Assembly: GCF_033807715.1 (NCBI RefSeq)
Contig: NC_084599.1
Coordinates: 8,844,625 to 8,908,624, forward strand
DNA from: Cololabis saira
Lineage: Eukaryota; Chordata; Actinopteri; Beloniformes; Belonidae
Length of the DNA stretch: 64,000 nt
Reading direction: 5' to 3'
The position numbers and the translations under genes are program-made. Of the stretch, positions 1 through 11,660 are shown piece by piece. Numbering within the stretch: position 1 is the first letter of the stretch; each line of letters opens with the position of its first letter. The notes beneath the pieces were generated by a model, which was not told the DNA's origin, searched no databases, and saw only the letters and a program-made list of their open reading frames with translations.

Positions 1-3000
1 TCAACACCCTCACCCTGAGCGGCGTATTCTCCACCACCCAGGGACAATATGTATCCAAACGACGTTCCTTCCTGTCCTTTATCTGCAGGGGCCAGGGTGG
101 GATTTCCTCATTCCTGACGTCTGACCCCACTCCTCTCTCGTCTCCCTTCTCCCTTTAACTCCAGTTTACCATCTGGAGATAAAGGTTATCACAGCAGGCC
201 GGCGGCCTCTCCGTGTTTGTTTAGTTGGACCCGAATTTACCAAAGCTTTCCGCTGACACAGTTATCCTCAGAAAATATAGTTTCTGTGCTATTCTGAAAC
301 TTTCCGCATGTTGACATCTTTAACAACAAGAGGGGAACTCCGCCGCAAAATAAAAGCACGTCAGCTAAAAATAAAAAACGTGACACAGTGCTCGTATGAA
401 GGTATAAAGGACCATTGTGTGAGCGCTGCTGATTTCATCAACACAAAGTCCATTTAAATCCAAAAGTTGTTTTTTTAAATTTACATGTAATGCTGGCGTT
501 CATAAGCTAAATCAGCAGGAAACTATGTGAGAGTCATCTTTTCATTCAGGGATGATTTCCAGTCATCTAGTACAGCATGTTTGCACTTCTATGGCTTGAC
601 ATGTCAGCACATAATTATAATGTTTTTTTTTTGTTATTGTTTTCATTTATTTCCTTGTGAATAACTTGTAATAACTGTAATAACTTTTGACCCACCAGCT
701 GCACAAGCCAGCACGCTAGAAATGTCTGACTGGGATTTTCTTTTTTTGTCTTTTTTTTTTGATAGACTAAAATAAGAATTTTTCATATATAGTTGAGTCA
801 TGTCAATTTAAAAACTTTATGTCAGGACATAATAAAAAAAAGTAATTTAAAGTTCTCAAAATAAGGCAAAAATCTTTCCTTCTATTTTCTTTCTATTTTT
901 CAGGCAAAGAATAACACGAAACATGTGAAAGCACTTTAGTCGCAGTGACTTGCAGGCAATCGTTTGCGCTCTGAAGCGTTATCCTCCCTTAGAACTTTGA
1001 CTGGGTCATTTTCATTCATTCATTCAATCATTCGATCATTCATTTCGTTCATTTCGTTCGTTCATTAAATCATTCATTCATTCATTTTTCAGCAATTCTT
1101 TTTTTTTTTTTTACTTTATTTTTCTATGTGCCACACCATAGTGACGTTCAGTATAACAAAAAAAACAAAACAACAACTAATATACATATATAGACATAAG
1201 ACAGACACCAACCTCAACATATACACGAAGAAAAAAAAAATTAAAAGGACATATCTAAACAACAAACACAAACAAAGCAAAGAGAGGCCTAACATGCCTT
1301 TAAATACCTTCTAACCTCCCTGTTACCTCCCTCCCCTATACATCCCTTACACTTCACTCTTTTATGTATTAGCCAAAATTCCTATTTTCACAAATCCTTA
1401 TTTCCATTCTTATTTCATAAACACAATACAACTAGAGGGAGAAAGAGGCACCATGAGAGCAAGTAAACAAACAAGTACATGACAGTACATCCCATTTTTC
1501 AGCAATTCTGTTGCAGATTTGATGGCCTGTTTAAGATTATTATCATCTAGCCTTGCTGGATTTAGTTGAACCTGTATCTGTGGTACTGATGTCTTCCCAC
1601 TTGACTGTAGGATACTTTAGTGACAGGAGAAGTGTGTGATTGGGACTGTGTGCTTCCCAGTACCTGTAGCTGCATAACCAGTGGTATCTTCATACCTAGC
1701 TAGTCATATGTGTTATAAAGCTTGTGCTAATAAACCGAGTCTGGTTTTTTGACAAACTGGTGCTTTGCATTATGGTCATTGTAGTCATCTTGTCCCTGCT
1801 CTCACCTTGAACTGTTCTTGACCTCAGAAAAGTTTAGTCAGTTCAGAACGCTTCAGTCTATCCAACCCTCCACATACTGTATCTCGTCTTCCTATCCACC
1901 TCATTGTCCCTGAAAGCCTCCTCCATCTTTGACATTGTTTCAAGAAGGCCGGGCCTTCTTCTGCACTGCTGCTGCCTCTTTTCCGGGTCATTTCTGTGGC
2001 TGCACCGCAGCTGCTTTCAGGTTGGAAGCCGTTTCAGTCTGCTAATCCGGGAGATGGGATTTGTCTTGATCCCACTTTCAGTTTTAAGCATTTGAATGGG
2101 CAGATTCAGAGGTTTCCTCCACCTTCAATTCTAATGAGGCTTCAACCTTCTATGCCCAGGTCCCCTCAGGACTCAGAGTTACTTGTAACTTCTGAATATA
2201 CCTTTTTCTTTTTATGCAGATTTCTATATCTAGAACAGCAATTTCTGTTTGTATTTGTTGATGCATTTTTCTCTTTATGGGCCTTCTTATTGTTGGTTTA
2301 CAGGCTCAGTCAGACCTTGGTTCAGAGTATCCTTGGATCTGCTTTCTTTTTAGCTTTATCTTCACGCCTGATTCCTGCTGAAAGTTGATCAGCGTTAAGG
2401 GAAGCATAGTAATACATGATGTCTTCTTCGTGAAGCAGCTTATTTAGGTGTTCAGGTACTAGTTCTGACCGTGTAATTGTCACTTGAGGCTGTTGTTGTG
2501 CCGGAGCTGGGACTTCAGTTTCCACAGACAGCGTCGTGCAGCAGGGATGTTGGTGCTGGCAGGCAGGAGCTTTTCTGCAGAGTGAAGTTCTTGTAGCAGA
2601 AACAATCAGCAGCTTGGTCAGCTATCTTGGTCATCCAAGCTCGCGGCTCACGTGCGTCCATGGGCTGAGCAGATGTTACTGTTTCAGGAGTGTTTGTCAT
2701 TATCTAACCAAAAGTTTGATAAGGAATTCCTTGGCTTTATAACATTTCCTGCAGAGCTCAGTGTCCACGTTGCCTTTCTGACCCTACGGCCTGTGCGGTT
2801 CATGCTGAAACTCTTCAGAGATGGACAGACCCGCCTCCTGGGGCTCTGCTGTATCCCAGCATGTCTGTGACTCAGGAACCTTCTGGTCCTCTTGTGTGCA
2901 AATTTATTTCAATCTCTGTTTGGGAACATTGTCTTAAACATTTCAAAGACTTCCTACATTTGGTCCTGAAAGGGCCAGTGTTTCAATGTTTATTGCCTTT

Positions 3001-4264
3001 GCAACTGATCTTAAACACAATCAACACCTGATTTTGTTATGACTTGGTTTGCACATTGCATGAAGAAGGCTTCAATTTTTATGTAAAAATAGAAAAAAGA
3101 AAGAAAGATAAATATATTCAACTTCTTTGACGCCGCTTTGGAAAACACAGAAACAAGTAAAGAACGACCTTATCATCATTAACAGTGTTTTTAATACTGT
3201 CACTTTCATTATGACGAGTGGATTGCTTGACCTCCCGTGTGAAGGATGGTCCCTCGTCATGAAGAATCACGATATAAATATGCACTTGCTCCAATAAGCC
3301 GGGTTTTTCTTGTTCTGTTGTTTTCTGGTGAAAAAAAAAACGACGGAATAAAAGGTTTTTAAAAAAAACTGCCAGAAAGTACAGCTATGTGTTGTGTCTT
3401 TTTGTCTTATTTATTGATTTATTCATTCATATCTAATATTAATTAGATCAATATTAGATTATATTAATAATAATATAGTAATAATAAGATCTGTTCTCCT
3501 CCCAGAGGTCCAATGTTGTCATTAGTATGCACCATACATGGCTGCTGCAAATGATAATGGATACTTTGTTGACACGAAGAAATCGTTTGCAGTCAGTTGT
3601 AGAGAAAGGAATCCTCATTAACTCTTGTCTTCATTTAGGTGTCAGCCTGGAAACACTTTCCCCAGACACCACGGGGAAAATGGCTGAAATTGGTCCCAGA
3701 AATCCAAAGAAACATCCGTAATTTTAGAAAGGAATGTCACATTCCTTTGCAGCTGACTGAGCCCAGTCTTCCAGAGTGCCTCCTATCAGGAAGTGCTGCA
3801 CAATGGGAGCAAATTGCCAGAAACACAAAGTCAGACATTCGGAGCAGAGGTGGGGGCGGACAGGAAACTGCGTCGGCTCTCATACAATAACCTCCGCTGC
3901 CACACTTACATTCAATAACTTAAAAAAAAAAAAGCCAAGCATGAACCAAATACTCTGTGATGAAGAAAAACCTCAGCGGTTTCATCGGCGTATGCTTATG
4001 AGCTGAATTTCTCTATTTTTGGTGAAGTGATGACATGTACTCTTAAAGTAAACAGAGTTTTCATTATAGATGCACTTTTTTAACGATTTTCAAGAAAGTA
4101 TTGTGACAAGCCTTTCTGACAGACACAAATATGTTCACTTTTTTTGTCAGTAAATTGTTCTGTTCAGGTGTATCAGTTAAACAGACTTACAAGGTCAAAG
4201 GTTAAATTATAAGGTATCCATATTTATGTCAGAATTTGTTGTTTGAATAAAGCTTATATTTTTA
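1..4264. other. Intergenic DNA, no gene recognised
   Basis: I see no convincing exon chain here. The stretch is AT-rich with poly-T and poly-A runs. It contains a degenerate ATTC/CATT microsatellite near 1,010-1,090 and an AT-rich patch at 3,410-3,490. Two short open frames on the minus strand at 2,322-2,525 and 2,515-2,700 overlap in different frames and match no family I know. Confidence 0.5.
1010..1090. repeat. (ATTC)n-type microsatellite, imperfect
   Basis: Repeated CATT/ATTC tetramers with interruptions such as TTCG and TCAA. The interruptions suggest an old, decaying simple repeat. Confidence 0.85.
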
Positions 4265-4272
4265 GTTATAAC

Positions 4273-5057
4273 CAGTACTGGAGTTGAGGGGGGATGAGAA
4301 GGGATGGCATCCCCCCTGAAATAAAAACGGTCCAAATCATCCCCCCTGAAATAAAAACGGTCCACATCATCCCCTCTGTAAAACTGCCATCCCTCCTTTC
4401 CATCCCTTATGTCATTTCATCAATGAATGTGGTTTTACTGCTATTTCAACATTTAGAGTCGTCACCAGAAAAATAACACCAGATAAATAACTTATTTGAC
4501 AATTTTCACCTGTTTCAAGTAAAATTTCACTTGAAATAAGTAGGAAAAATCTGCCAATGGGAAAAGATTTATCTTCTCATTACAAGCAATAAAATCTTGT
4601 TCCACGTGCAGATTTTTCTACTTATTTCAAGTGAAAATCTACTTGAAACAGGTGAAAATTCTTGTTTTTTCCAGCAATGAGTCTTGTTTTTAATGTTTTT
4701 TTTTACTAAAATGAGACATTATCACTAGAAATAAGACAAATACTCTTGTTAAAATTGTGAGTCTTTGCAGTGATCCATGTTACTTATCCTGTGAAGGACA
4801 GAGTCATATTGATAAGTTCAGAAAAGTGTTTTTTATTGTTGTGTTTTGATGTATTTGATGTAAGCCCAGTGGATATTTAAAGCTTACAGAAGGCTGCATT
4901 TAACTGCTGCTATGTCATTCCTGCAGTATTTCTGCAGGTGTTTTGGTCACTGCTATTATTTGTAATATATTATATTATTTGTAATCAGCACAAATGATCT
5001 GTCCCCATATGATAAAATCCACCATCCCCACTGATTTTTTTTACAACTCGAGTACTG
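4273..5057. mobile_element. hAT-type non-autonomous DNA transposon (CAGTACT family, copy 1)
   Basis: The element starts CAGTACTGGAGTTG and ends CAACTCGAGTACTG, so its ends are inverted repeats with one mismatch. It is flanked by a perfect 8-bp duplication GTTATAAC at 4,265-4,272 and 5,058-5,065, the hallmark of hAT insertion. A long internal hairpin (about 4,500-4,670) is built from two opposed copies of a sequence containing TTTCAAGTGAAA-like blocks. A longer relative in the opposite orientation lies at 27,974-29,282. I see no transposase reading frame. Confidence 0.88.
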
Positions 5058-6651
5058 GTTATAACTATATATAACTATATAACGATAGCAGAACGCCATT
5101 CTCAAAAACATGTCATATCAGTGAATGGACTTGTGAGTTGTTCAGTATAACAGTTGTTATGTTGTAATATCATTTATTACCGCTTTATGATGGTATTATT
5201 AAGGGAAATGCAAACAGTTTGCACTGCATCTGAGGACAAATATAAATTCTACATCATAAACTTATAATAAAACCTCAGAAACAGGAAAGTCTCTCCTTTG
5301 TATTTCCATCTTATTGCAATCACTGTTGTTCAGATTTCTCCAGCAGTTCTAACTCTAGTTCCTGAGTTCCACCTTTGTCCTCTTCCCAGATCAGGACCGG
5401 GAGCTGCTTGGTCTGTGTGCACCACCTGCTATCTGTCTGATGCTGGTGTTAAAGCCTCAAGCACAGAGACATCCATCTCTCCTCCCGGCGGAGGAGCAGA
5501 TTGAGTACTCTCCTGTGAACAGGCCCCTAGGAGGCATCTTTATCTGACCTGGAAGCCCCGGCTTTACCCTGCCATCTGCTTCCCTGGAGACTGCTCTGGA
5601 TGAGGAGGGGGCAGAGCCGGTTAGATATGCATGAGGCCGTGCAAACATGTGAGGGTCATTGTTCAGGCTTGCTTCTGCTGCCTTTTGGATCTGAAACTGC
5701 AGAGCGTAAATTCAAATGGAAAATCTTTTAAATGAGTAGCAACAGCTGAGGTAACACCTGCAATTATGTTTCTCCCACCTGCTCTTAAGAAATCAACCCT
5801 GAAAACAAAGGAATATTGCTATTGAATAGTTTTTTTTTTTGTGAGGAAACCAGGTGGCGGCTTTACGTTAAAGTGATTGGAATGAAAATAGCGTAGTTGA
5901 GGTTTTTTCCTTTGTATTGCCAGATTGTTGACTGTACGCTCAGTTTGCTTTTTGTTTGGTATACACTGCCTTCTTGTTGCTGGAGCCCATATGGCGGGGG
6001 CTGACAGGTGCATCTGCCTCTGCGCTGGAGGGGAGGAGATAGTCTGTGCGCTTCTTTGTTTCCCCAAAACATCTGCCGCTTAGCCCGGAGCTCTGTGACG
6101 TCCCACGAAATTCCATCCTCTGGTTTCAACAGTCACTCACTGGGTTTTCTAATCTCACCTCCATCATAACAAACGGTAGCTCACCGTCAGCAGTCTGAAA
6201 ACACAAACATTAATGTCAATCCTTTCATTTACAATCAAATCCTTCAGAAAATAGAACTTATTTCTCAAAGGTATCAGTCGTAACAGATCCACGCTCATTA
6301 CATCCCATTACCAGCATTTCAGATGACGTCCGTGTTGTCTGTTGACACAATGTCTGTGTTGTGAGCCAAACATGCGAGGCTGCTTTTCCTGAAATGTCTT
6401 AATGAGTTCAACGTCTTCTAAAGGTTTTTACAACCGTGAAGTAAAGGAATGTTTGGGCATCAGCTTTTCTCAGTATGGACCCACATCAACTGTCAGATTG
6501 TCATCTTTTTCCTTTATGAGAACACAACACAACTGCTGTCCTTTTTTTATTTTTATTAAGACAGCTTGTTTATAGTATATACGGAAGAGTATTAGGGCCA
6601 GGCAGGAGAAAAATAAAAATAATATTTTAGAGGAGGAAGATTTTTTTTTCA

Positions 6652-7111
6652 TTATGCACTTCGAGAAAAAAGTCGAGATTTCGAGAAAAAAGTCAAAAAG
6701 TCGAGATTAATGTTGAAGTAGAATTTCGAGAAAAAAGTCGAAATGTTGAGAAAAAAGTCAAAATTTCGTGAATAAAGTCGAAATGTTGCGAAAAAAATCG
6801 AAATGTTGAGAGAAAAGTCAAAATTTCGTGAATAAAGTCGAAATGTTACGAAAAAAGTCGAAATGTCGAGAAAAAAGTGGAGATTTTAAGAAAAAAGTTG
6901 AAATGTCGAGAAAAAAGTCGAGATTAATGTTGAAGTACAATTTCGAGAAAAAAGTCAAAATGTCGAGAATATTTTTGAAGTATAATTTTGAGAAAAAAGT
7001 CGAAATGTCGAGAAAAAAAGGCGAAATGTTGAGAAAAAAGGCGAAATTTCGACTTTACTCACGAAATTTCGACTTTTTTTGTCGACATTTCGTCTTTTTT
7101 CTCGAAGTGCA
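6652..7111. repeat. Inverted-repeat-bounded minisatellite element (GTCGAAATGTCGAGAAAAAA-like units)
   Basis: The block consists of units of about 20 bp built on AAAGTCGAAATGTCGAGAAA with many variants. It begins GCACTTCGAGAAAAAAGTCG and ends with the near-perfect reverse complement (CTTTTTTCTCGAAGTGC), which suggests a foldback DNA element whose interior expanded in tandem. The open frame across 6,828-7,148 is a translation of the repeat, not a gene. The same unit occurs inside the hAT element at 20,976-21,464. Confidence 0.8.
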
Positions 7112-8259
7112 CAATAAAATTTTTTTTTTTATAAATGATATGAGCTGAATCAAAGAGATTGATCGGTTTAGCGCCCGGTGTTTTAGATAAACCAAAGGAG
7201 CTGATCATGAATCTGATCATGAATCATGAAATGTGACCGGGTGCTGTTTGCAGGTCAGGAGAGCATCTTTATCAGTCCCTCGCCGGCCAGAGTGCTTTTA
7301 TTTTAGAAATGAGACGGCAGGATGTTGGTGGAGGTGCAGAGATGCCTATCACGCGGCAGCTGCTCTCTGACCCCTGGAAAAGCAGATGTCCTGCAGCCGC
7401 CGGTCAACGCCACGGAACTGCCGCACTTTACTTTAACTCATATTATTTATTTACGAGCATCCACGCATCTTATAAAAGTTTTACAACACTTTAACACATG
7501 GCCCAAAGCAAAAGTATGTCCAGTTAACTGTCGATAATTGCACAGGTGAGTAATTACTGTGTGGTATGTAGCATCTATTAAATTTAAATACATTCCCATG
7601 GTTTTTAGTTTGTTTGTTCAAGCTTGAAAAATGTGTCAAAGTGTAATGAACAAGTTAGTAAATACAAAATAACCACACACAAGAGAAGAATGGGACTTTA
7701 CCTCCTTGAGTTAATGAAAGCAGCAGATCAGTGACTCAAAGTTTTAATCATATGAATGAAAAAACTGCTGTATTCCCCCTGGTGAATTGATTATTTTCTC
7801 TCTGTTTTTATTTTCTTAACCATTTAACAAGTCTTTCAGCAACAACACGTCGTGCTGCAGTAAGAAAGGTGTTGTTGCTGATGAAAACCTTCATCTATGC
7901 TGTTGTAAAAACAGTTAAAGTTTAGGATGAAGGGACATTTTGAAGTGATTTTCCTTACTGGCTGTTAAAGCCGTGTCGAGCTCGGCCTTGATACGGTTCC
8001 ATCAGTGAAGTTGTGCTGACGGCAGTTGTGAGGTTTCATCTTGCTTCTCATGACGTCACAGTGTCTGTCTTTGTCCTGCTTTATATGTGAAATATGAAGC
8101 ATGAGGTGACGTTTGGCTGGGACGTGAAATGATGCAGATGCACAGGCTCAGAGTGTGGATGGAAGGACGGGCTTTCTTGTGTCTACCTGTTTGAAAAAAC
8201 AAAACAAAACTCATAGCCTTTTCCAGCACTTTAGTAATGAGACCGACATCTCAAACTGA

Positions 8260-9290
8260 CAGAGGTGTCTTCAGTATTCACATTCATCACTCAGGTAGAA
8301 GTATAGATACTAGAGTTTAAAAATACTCCTGTAGAAGTTGAAGTATCAACTCAAGTTTTTTACTCAAGTAAAAGTATAAAAGTACTGGTTTCAAAACTAC
8401 TTAAAGTATAAAAGTAAAAGTAATGTAAGGGGGAAAAAAGCCATTAAGGACAAAAGCCTTTGAAAATGAATGCGTCTTAGTATAATGCAAATATATTAAA
8501 GAACCATATATGTGTACTATTGAGCATTAACATGTGTTTCAGAGAGCAGAAGATATGATGACTAGTTGCCTATAAGTATTGTAATGGTGCAAAAAGTCAA
8601 ACTTCAGAGGCATGTTATCATTTATCCTAACGTTTATTGGAATGTACATCCAAGTTTAGTTGCAGGAATCTGAGGGAACGGATGTAAGAACAAAACTGGA
8701 CAAGAACACCTTATTTATTTTATTTAGACGGGACAATGCATATTCATGAACACTACATTAAGCAGTGTAAATACACCAGGTTTTAGCAGAATTGCTAGTT
8801 TCCACCCGCAGTCTCCACAAACAACCAGACACACTCACACTCACACCTACGGGCAATTTAGAATGATCAATTAACCTAGCATGCATGTTTTTGGACTATG
8901 GGAGGAAACCCACGCAAGCACGGGGAGAACATGCAAACTCCACACAGAAAGGTCCTGCTGGGCCTGGGAGTCGAACCTGGAACCTTCTTGCTGTGAGGCA
9001 ACAGTGCTAACCACCAAGCCACCGTGCTGAAACAACCACAACTAAATTCACTCTATCCGGATGGAGCAATTTAACTGGATAGTTTTTTTTTAAAGGCTGA
9101 AATATGAGATAGAGTAACGAGGCTGTTTTTAAAATGTAAGGAGTAAAAAGTACAGATAATTGCGTGAAAATGTAAGGAGTAAAAGTAAAAAGTTGTCTGA
9201 AAAATAATTACTCCAGTGAAGTATAGATAACCAACATTTCTACTTAAGTAAGGTAACAAAGTATTTGTACTTCGTTACTTGACACCTCTG
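8260..9290. mobile_element. hAT-type element (CAGAGGTGTC family), copy 1, with nested repeat
   Basis: It begins CAGAGGTGTCTTCAGTATTC and ends TTGACACCTCTG, forming short terminal inverted repeats. The flanking 8-bp duplication CAAACTGA is perfect (8,252-8,259 and 9,291-9,298). The body is nearly identical to copies at 38,019-38,732 and 58,907-59,732. Only this copy is interrupted by about 320 bp of another repeat (8,709-9,027), so the nested insertion came later. No transposase frame is seen. Confidence 0.9.
8709..9027. repeat. Interspersed repeat nested in the hAT element
   Basis: This segment is missing from the same position in the two sister hAT copies (38,460 and 59,350 regions), so it is a clean insertion. 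It contains the phrase GGGAGAACATGCAAACTCC and ends GCCACCGTGCTGA. A diverged relative sits at about 34,890-35,090. The sequence type is widespread in fish genomes; I cannot assign its class. Confidence 0.75.
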
Positions 9291-10041
9291 CAAACTGATC
9301 AAATCTGGCTCAATCAGAAATCATTTTTAACCACATTAAGACATTAAGGAGTAAATATGTGTCCTCTTAGATGCAGCTGTGGTAAAGTAGAAAACCTCTC
9401 AAATCATGACTGCTCTGTGAGATAATTCATGCTGGAGCCTCGAAAAGAAATAAGGATTACTGAACATCTTGAGGATGTTTTCTTTTCTAAATGATTTGAT
9501 TTCACAATATTTTTCAAGGGCTCACACGTTTGTTTGTTATATTATAATCGTGCTGTGATATTAACTCCAGATTAGGATCGTGTTGTTGTCAGAGGAAGGA
9601 GCAGAGGGTGAAGTGACATGAACAACCCTGCGTCACTCGCTGTCTGCTTAGACAACACATCCAGCGGGCTAATGTGTTGTTTGGATTGTTGCTTAATTGG
9701 ACGGGACGGCAGGATGATGGCTCCTTCCTGGGTCTCTGCTTTTACTGAATGATAAAGAAATTTGATCAACATAGTTTTGAAAACAACAATGTTCTTCTGC
9801 TTTATACTTTTTACAGATTATCTAGCAACCCCCCATTTTTATCAGACCACTTTCCTCAGCCTCCATATGCTCTACAGTTACTACTAAAGACATGTTTTTC
9901 CATGTCAAACAAACACTATACTGACAAAGGTATGTGTACTCAACTGTTGGTGTTTTTATCCGATACGTTCCCAAAGGTGCGTGATGGATGCCAGCTTTGC
10001 AGTGAGATGGTTTATGACATTTCCTCCCTGATGGACACTCC

Positions 10042-11660
10042 TTGTCTACTGTAAGTGATATGATTGAAAAGTGGAAGTATTTAGGAACAAAAGCAACTCA
10101 GCCATGAAGGAGAAGGTCACAGAGCAAGAACTGCAAAGGTGCATTAGAAAATGCCAACAATCAGTACGTTTACATGCAGCAAAGAAATCAGATTTCTGAT
10201 CGTATCAGATAAACATCCAGAAGACCCAATCACTTGTCTGAGTTTACTGCTGTTCAGAGAATCGGATAAATGTCCAGAGCATGGCTGACTCCGTAACGCT
10301 ATGTGGTGCTGTAACCATGGTAACCATTTGTAACCATTTCAACAAAGAGCCACTTCTGGTTGACGGTTGTTTTGTTTGGCCAAAGATCCTCTATACAGAA
10401 GATAGCGCATTACCGTTACTGCCAATGGTATGAAATGGTATACACTTCCGGTCTCCTAAGTGGGCGTGGTCACCCCTCTCCCCACATCGTTTTGGAACTT
10501 AAATAATAAAAATAACAGTATTATTAAGCAAAGAAGCAAGTTTTATTTTAGTTTTAAACTTCATTTTATCCGATGGGAAAACGATGAGAGCCAAATCTGG
10601 CGAGAGTGTGTTGCTCAGACAGAGACAGGTCTCAAACAAAGTTCATTTTCTCCTAATCTGTCGGTCTGAAAATTGCCATTTTGGTGTCAGAATGTTCAGA
10701 AGGTTTGTGGCTTTTGAAAAATGGGTTCCATATTTACTTAGGTTACTATGGGGCGAAGGAATTGGTAATAATCTGTGCTCACGTTCACTTTTCCCATAGG
10801 ACTCAATAGACTCAGGACCTACTTCCTGTCTCCTAAAGGGGCGGGGCAGTGGGGAAACCCGTACGTGACACAGATACAGGAAACCGAACCATAGTGGGGG
10901 GTCTCGTTTATAGAACGTCTCTGGTTTGGCGCCAATGTACGTCTTCCGTATATTTTTCCACTTTATTTTGATCTGCTCCGATGTCCATATACATGGCGTT
11001 AAAATTCCGACTGTGAACGAATTATCTAGGTGTTGCTATCCGATTATTAAATGTCCGATATAGGTCCAAAATAGGTCCGAAGTACATCGGATTAAGGTGT
11101 TTACATGCAGATTAAAAGTCCGAACGATGGCTTATACGATCAGAAATCCGATTGAACTGCTGCATGTAAACGCACTGACTGACTTATGAATCGTCCAACG
11201 ACAAGCGTCAGATGTGGTGTGAAGGACACTGGACTGTGGACCATGGGGGCGTGTCCTGTGCAGAAACCAATCACAGTCTGGGTTTGCTGGAGGAACCCTC
11301 CCTGCAATGCCACCTGTAAAGTTCTAGCAATGGGCAGTTTTAATGTTTCAGCATACCGGGATATGTTGGACAATGCTACGTTTCCCACCTTGTGGCAACA
11401 GAATGGGAAAGGGCCTCTTGTACTCCAACAGGACCGTGTCCCAGTTCACAAAGCAAGCACTATCAAGACACGGTTTGATTCGTTTGCTGCAGAAGAACTT
11501 GGCTGGCCTAAACAGCGTGCCGACTTCAGCCCATCAACGTCCTTTGGGATGAAGTGAAACAGAGATTGTGAGCCAGGCCTTCTCATCTAACCTCAGCTCT
11601 GACCTCACTGAGGCTCAGACGACTGAATGGACTGGAAAGTTATGAAGTGCAATATGTGAT
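10042..11660 (+). pseudogene. Tc1-like transposase remnant, split by another element
   Basis: The left part (about 10,042-10,160) encodes a damaged IEKWKYLGTKATQP segment, typical of the N-terminal DNA-binding region of Tc1 transposases. The right part (about 11,179-11,560) encodes FNVSAYRDMLDN and then GPLVLQQDRVPVHKA, the region around the second catalytic aspartate of the DDE domain. It continues to FAAEELGWPKQ, after which the frame degrades. Between them lies a separate 1-kb element (10,161-11,178) with its own inverted ends. The transposase is dead: stops, frameshifts and a missing middle. Confidence 0.8.
10161..11178. mobile_element. DNA transposon with GTTTACATGCAGCA inverted ends, nested in Tc1 remnant
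   Basis: The left end reads CAGTACGTTTACATGCAGCA and the right end reads TGCTGCATGTAAACGCACTG, a clear terminal inverted repeat. It continues inward as ATCAGATTTCTGATCGTAT versus ATACGATCAGAAATCCGAT. The interior holds no frame I can assign. I could not identify a convincing target duplication, so the superfamily is uncertain. Confidence 0.75.

Noticed and set aside
1904..2388. Plus-strand frames of 63 and 130 codons
   Set aside because: Composition is phenylalanine/leucine-rich with no motif, no splice structure and no promoter-like context.
6828..7148. 106-codon lysine-rich frame
   Set aside because: It follows the GTCGAAAT minisatellite exactly and has no family signature.
11186..11557. 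123-codon frame as a host gene
   Set aside because: Its residues match the Tc1 transposase catalytic region, so it is a transposon relic.
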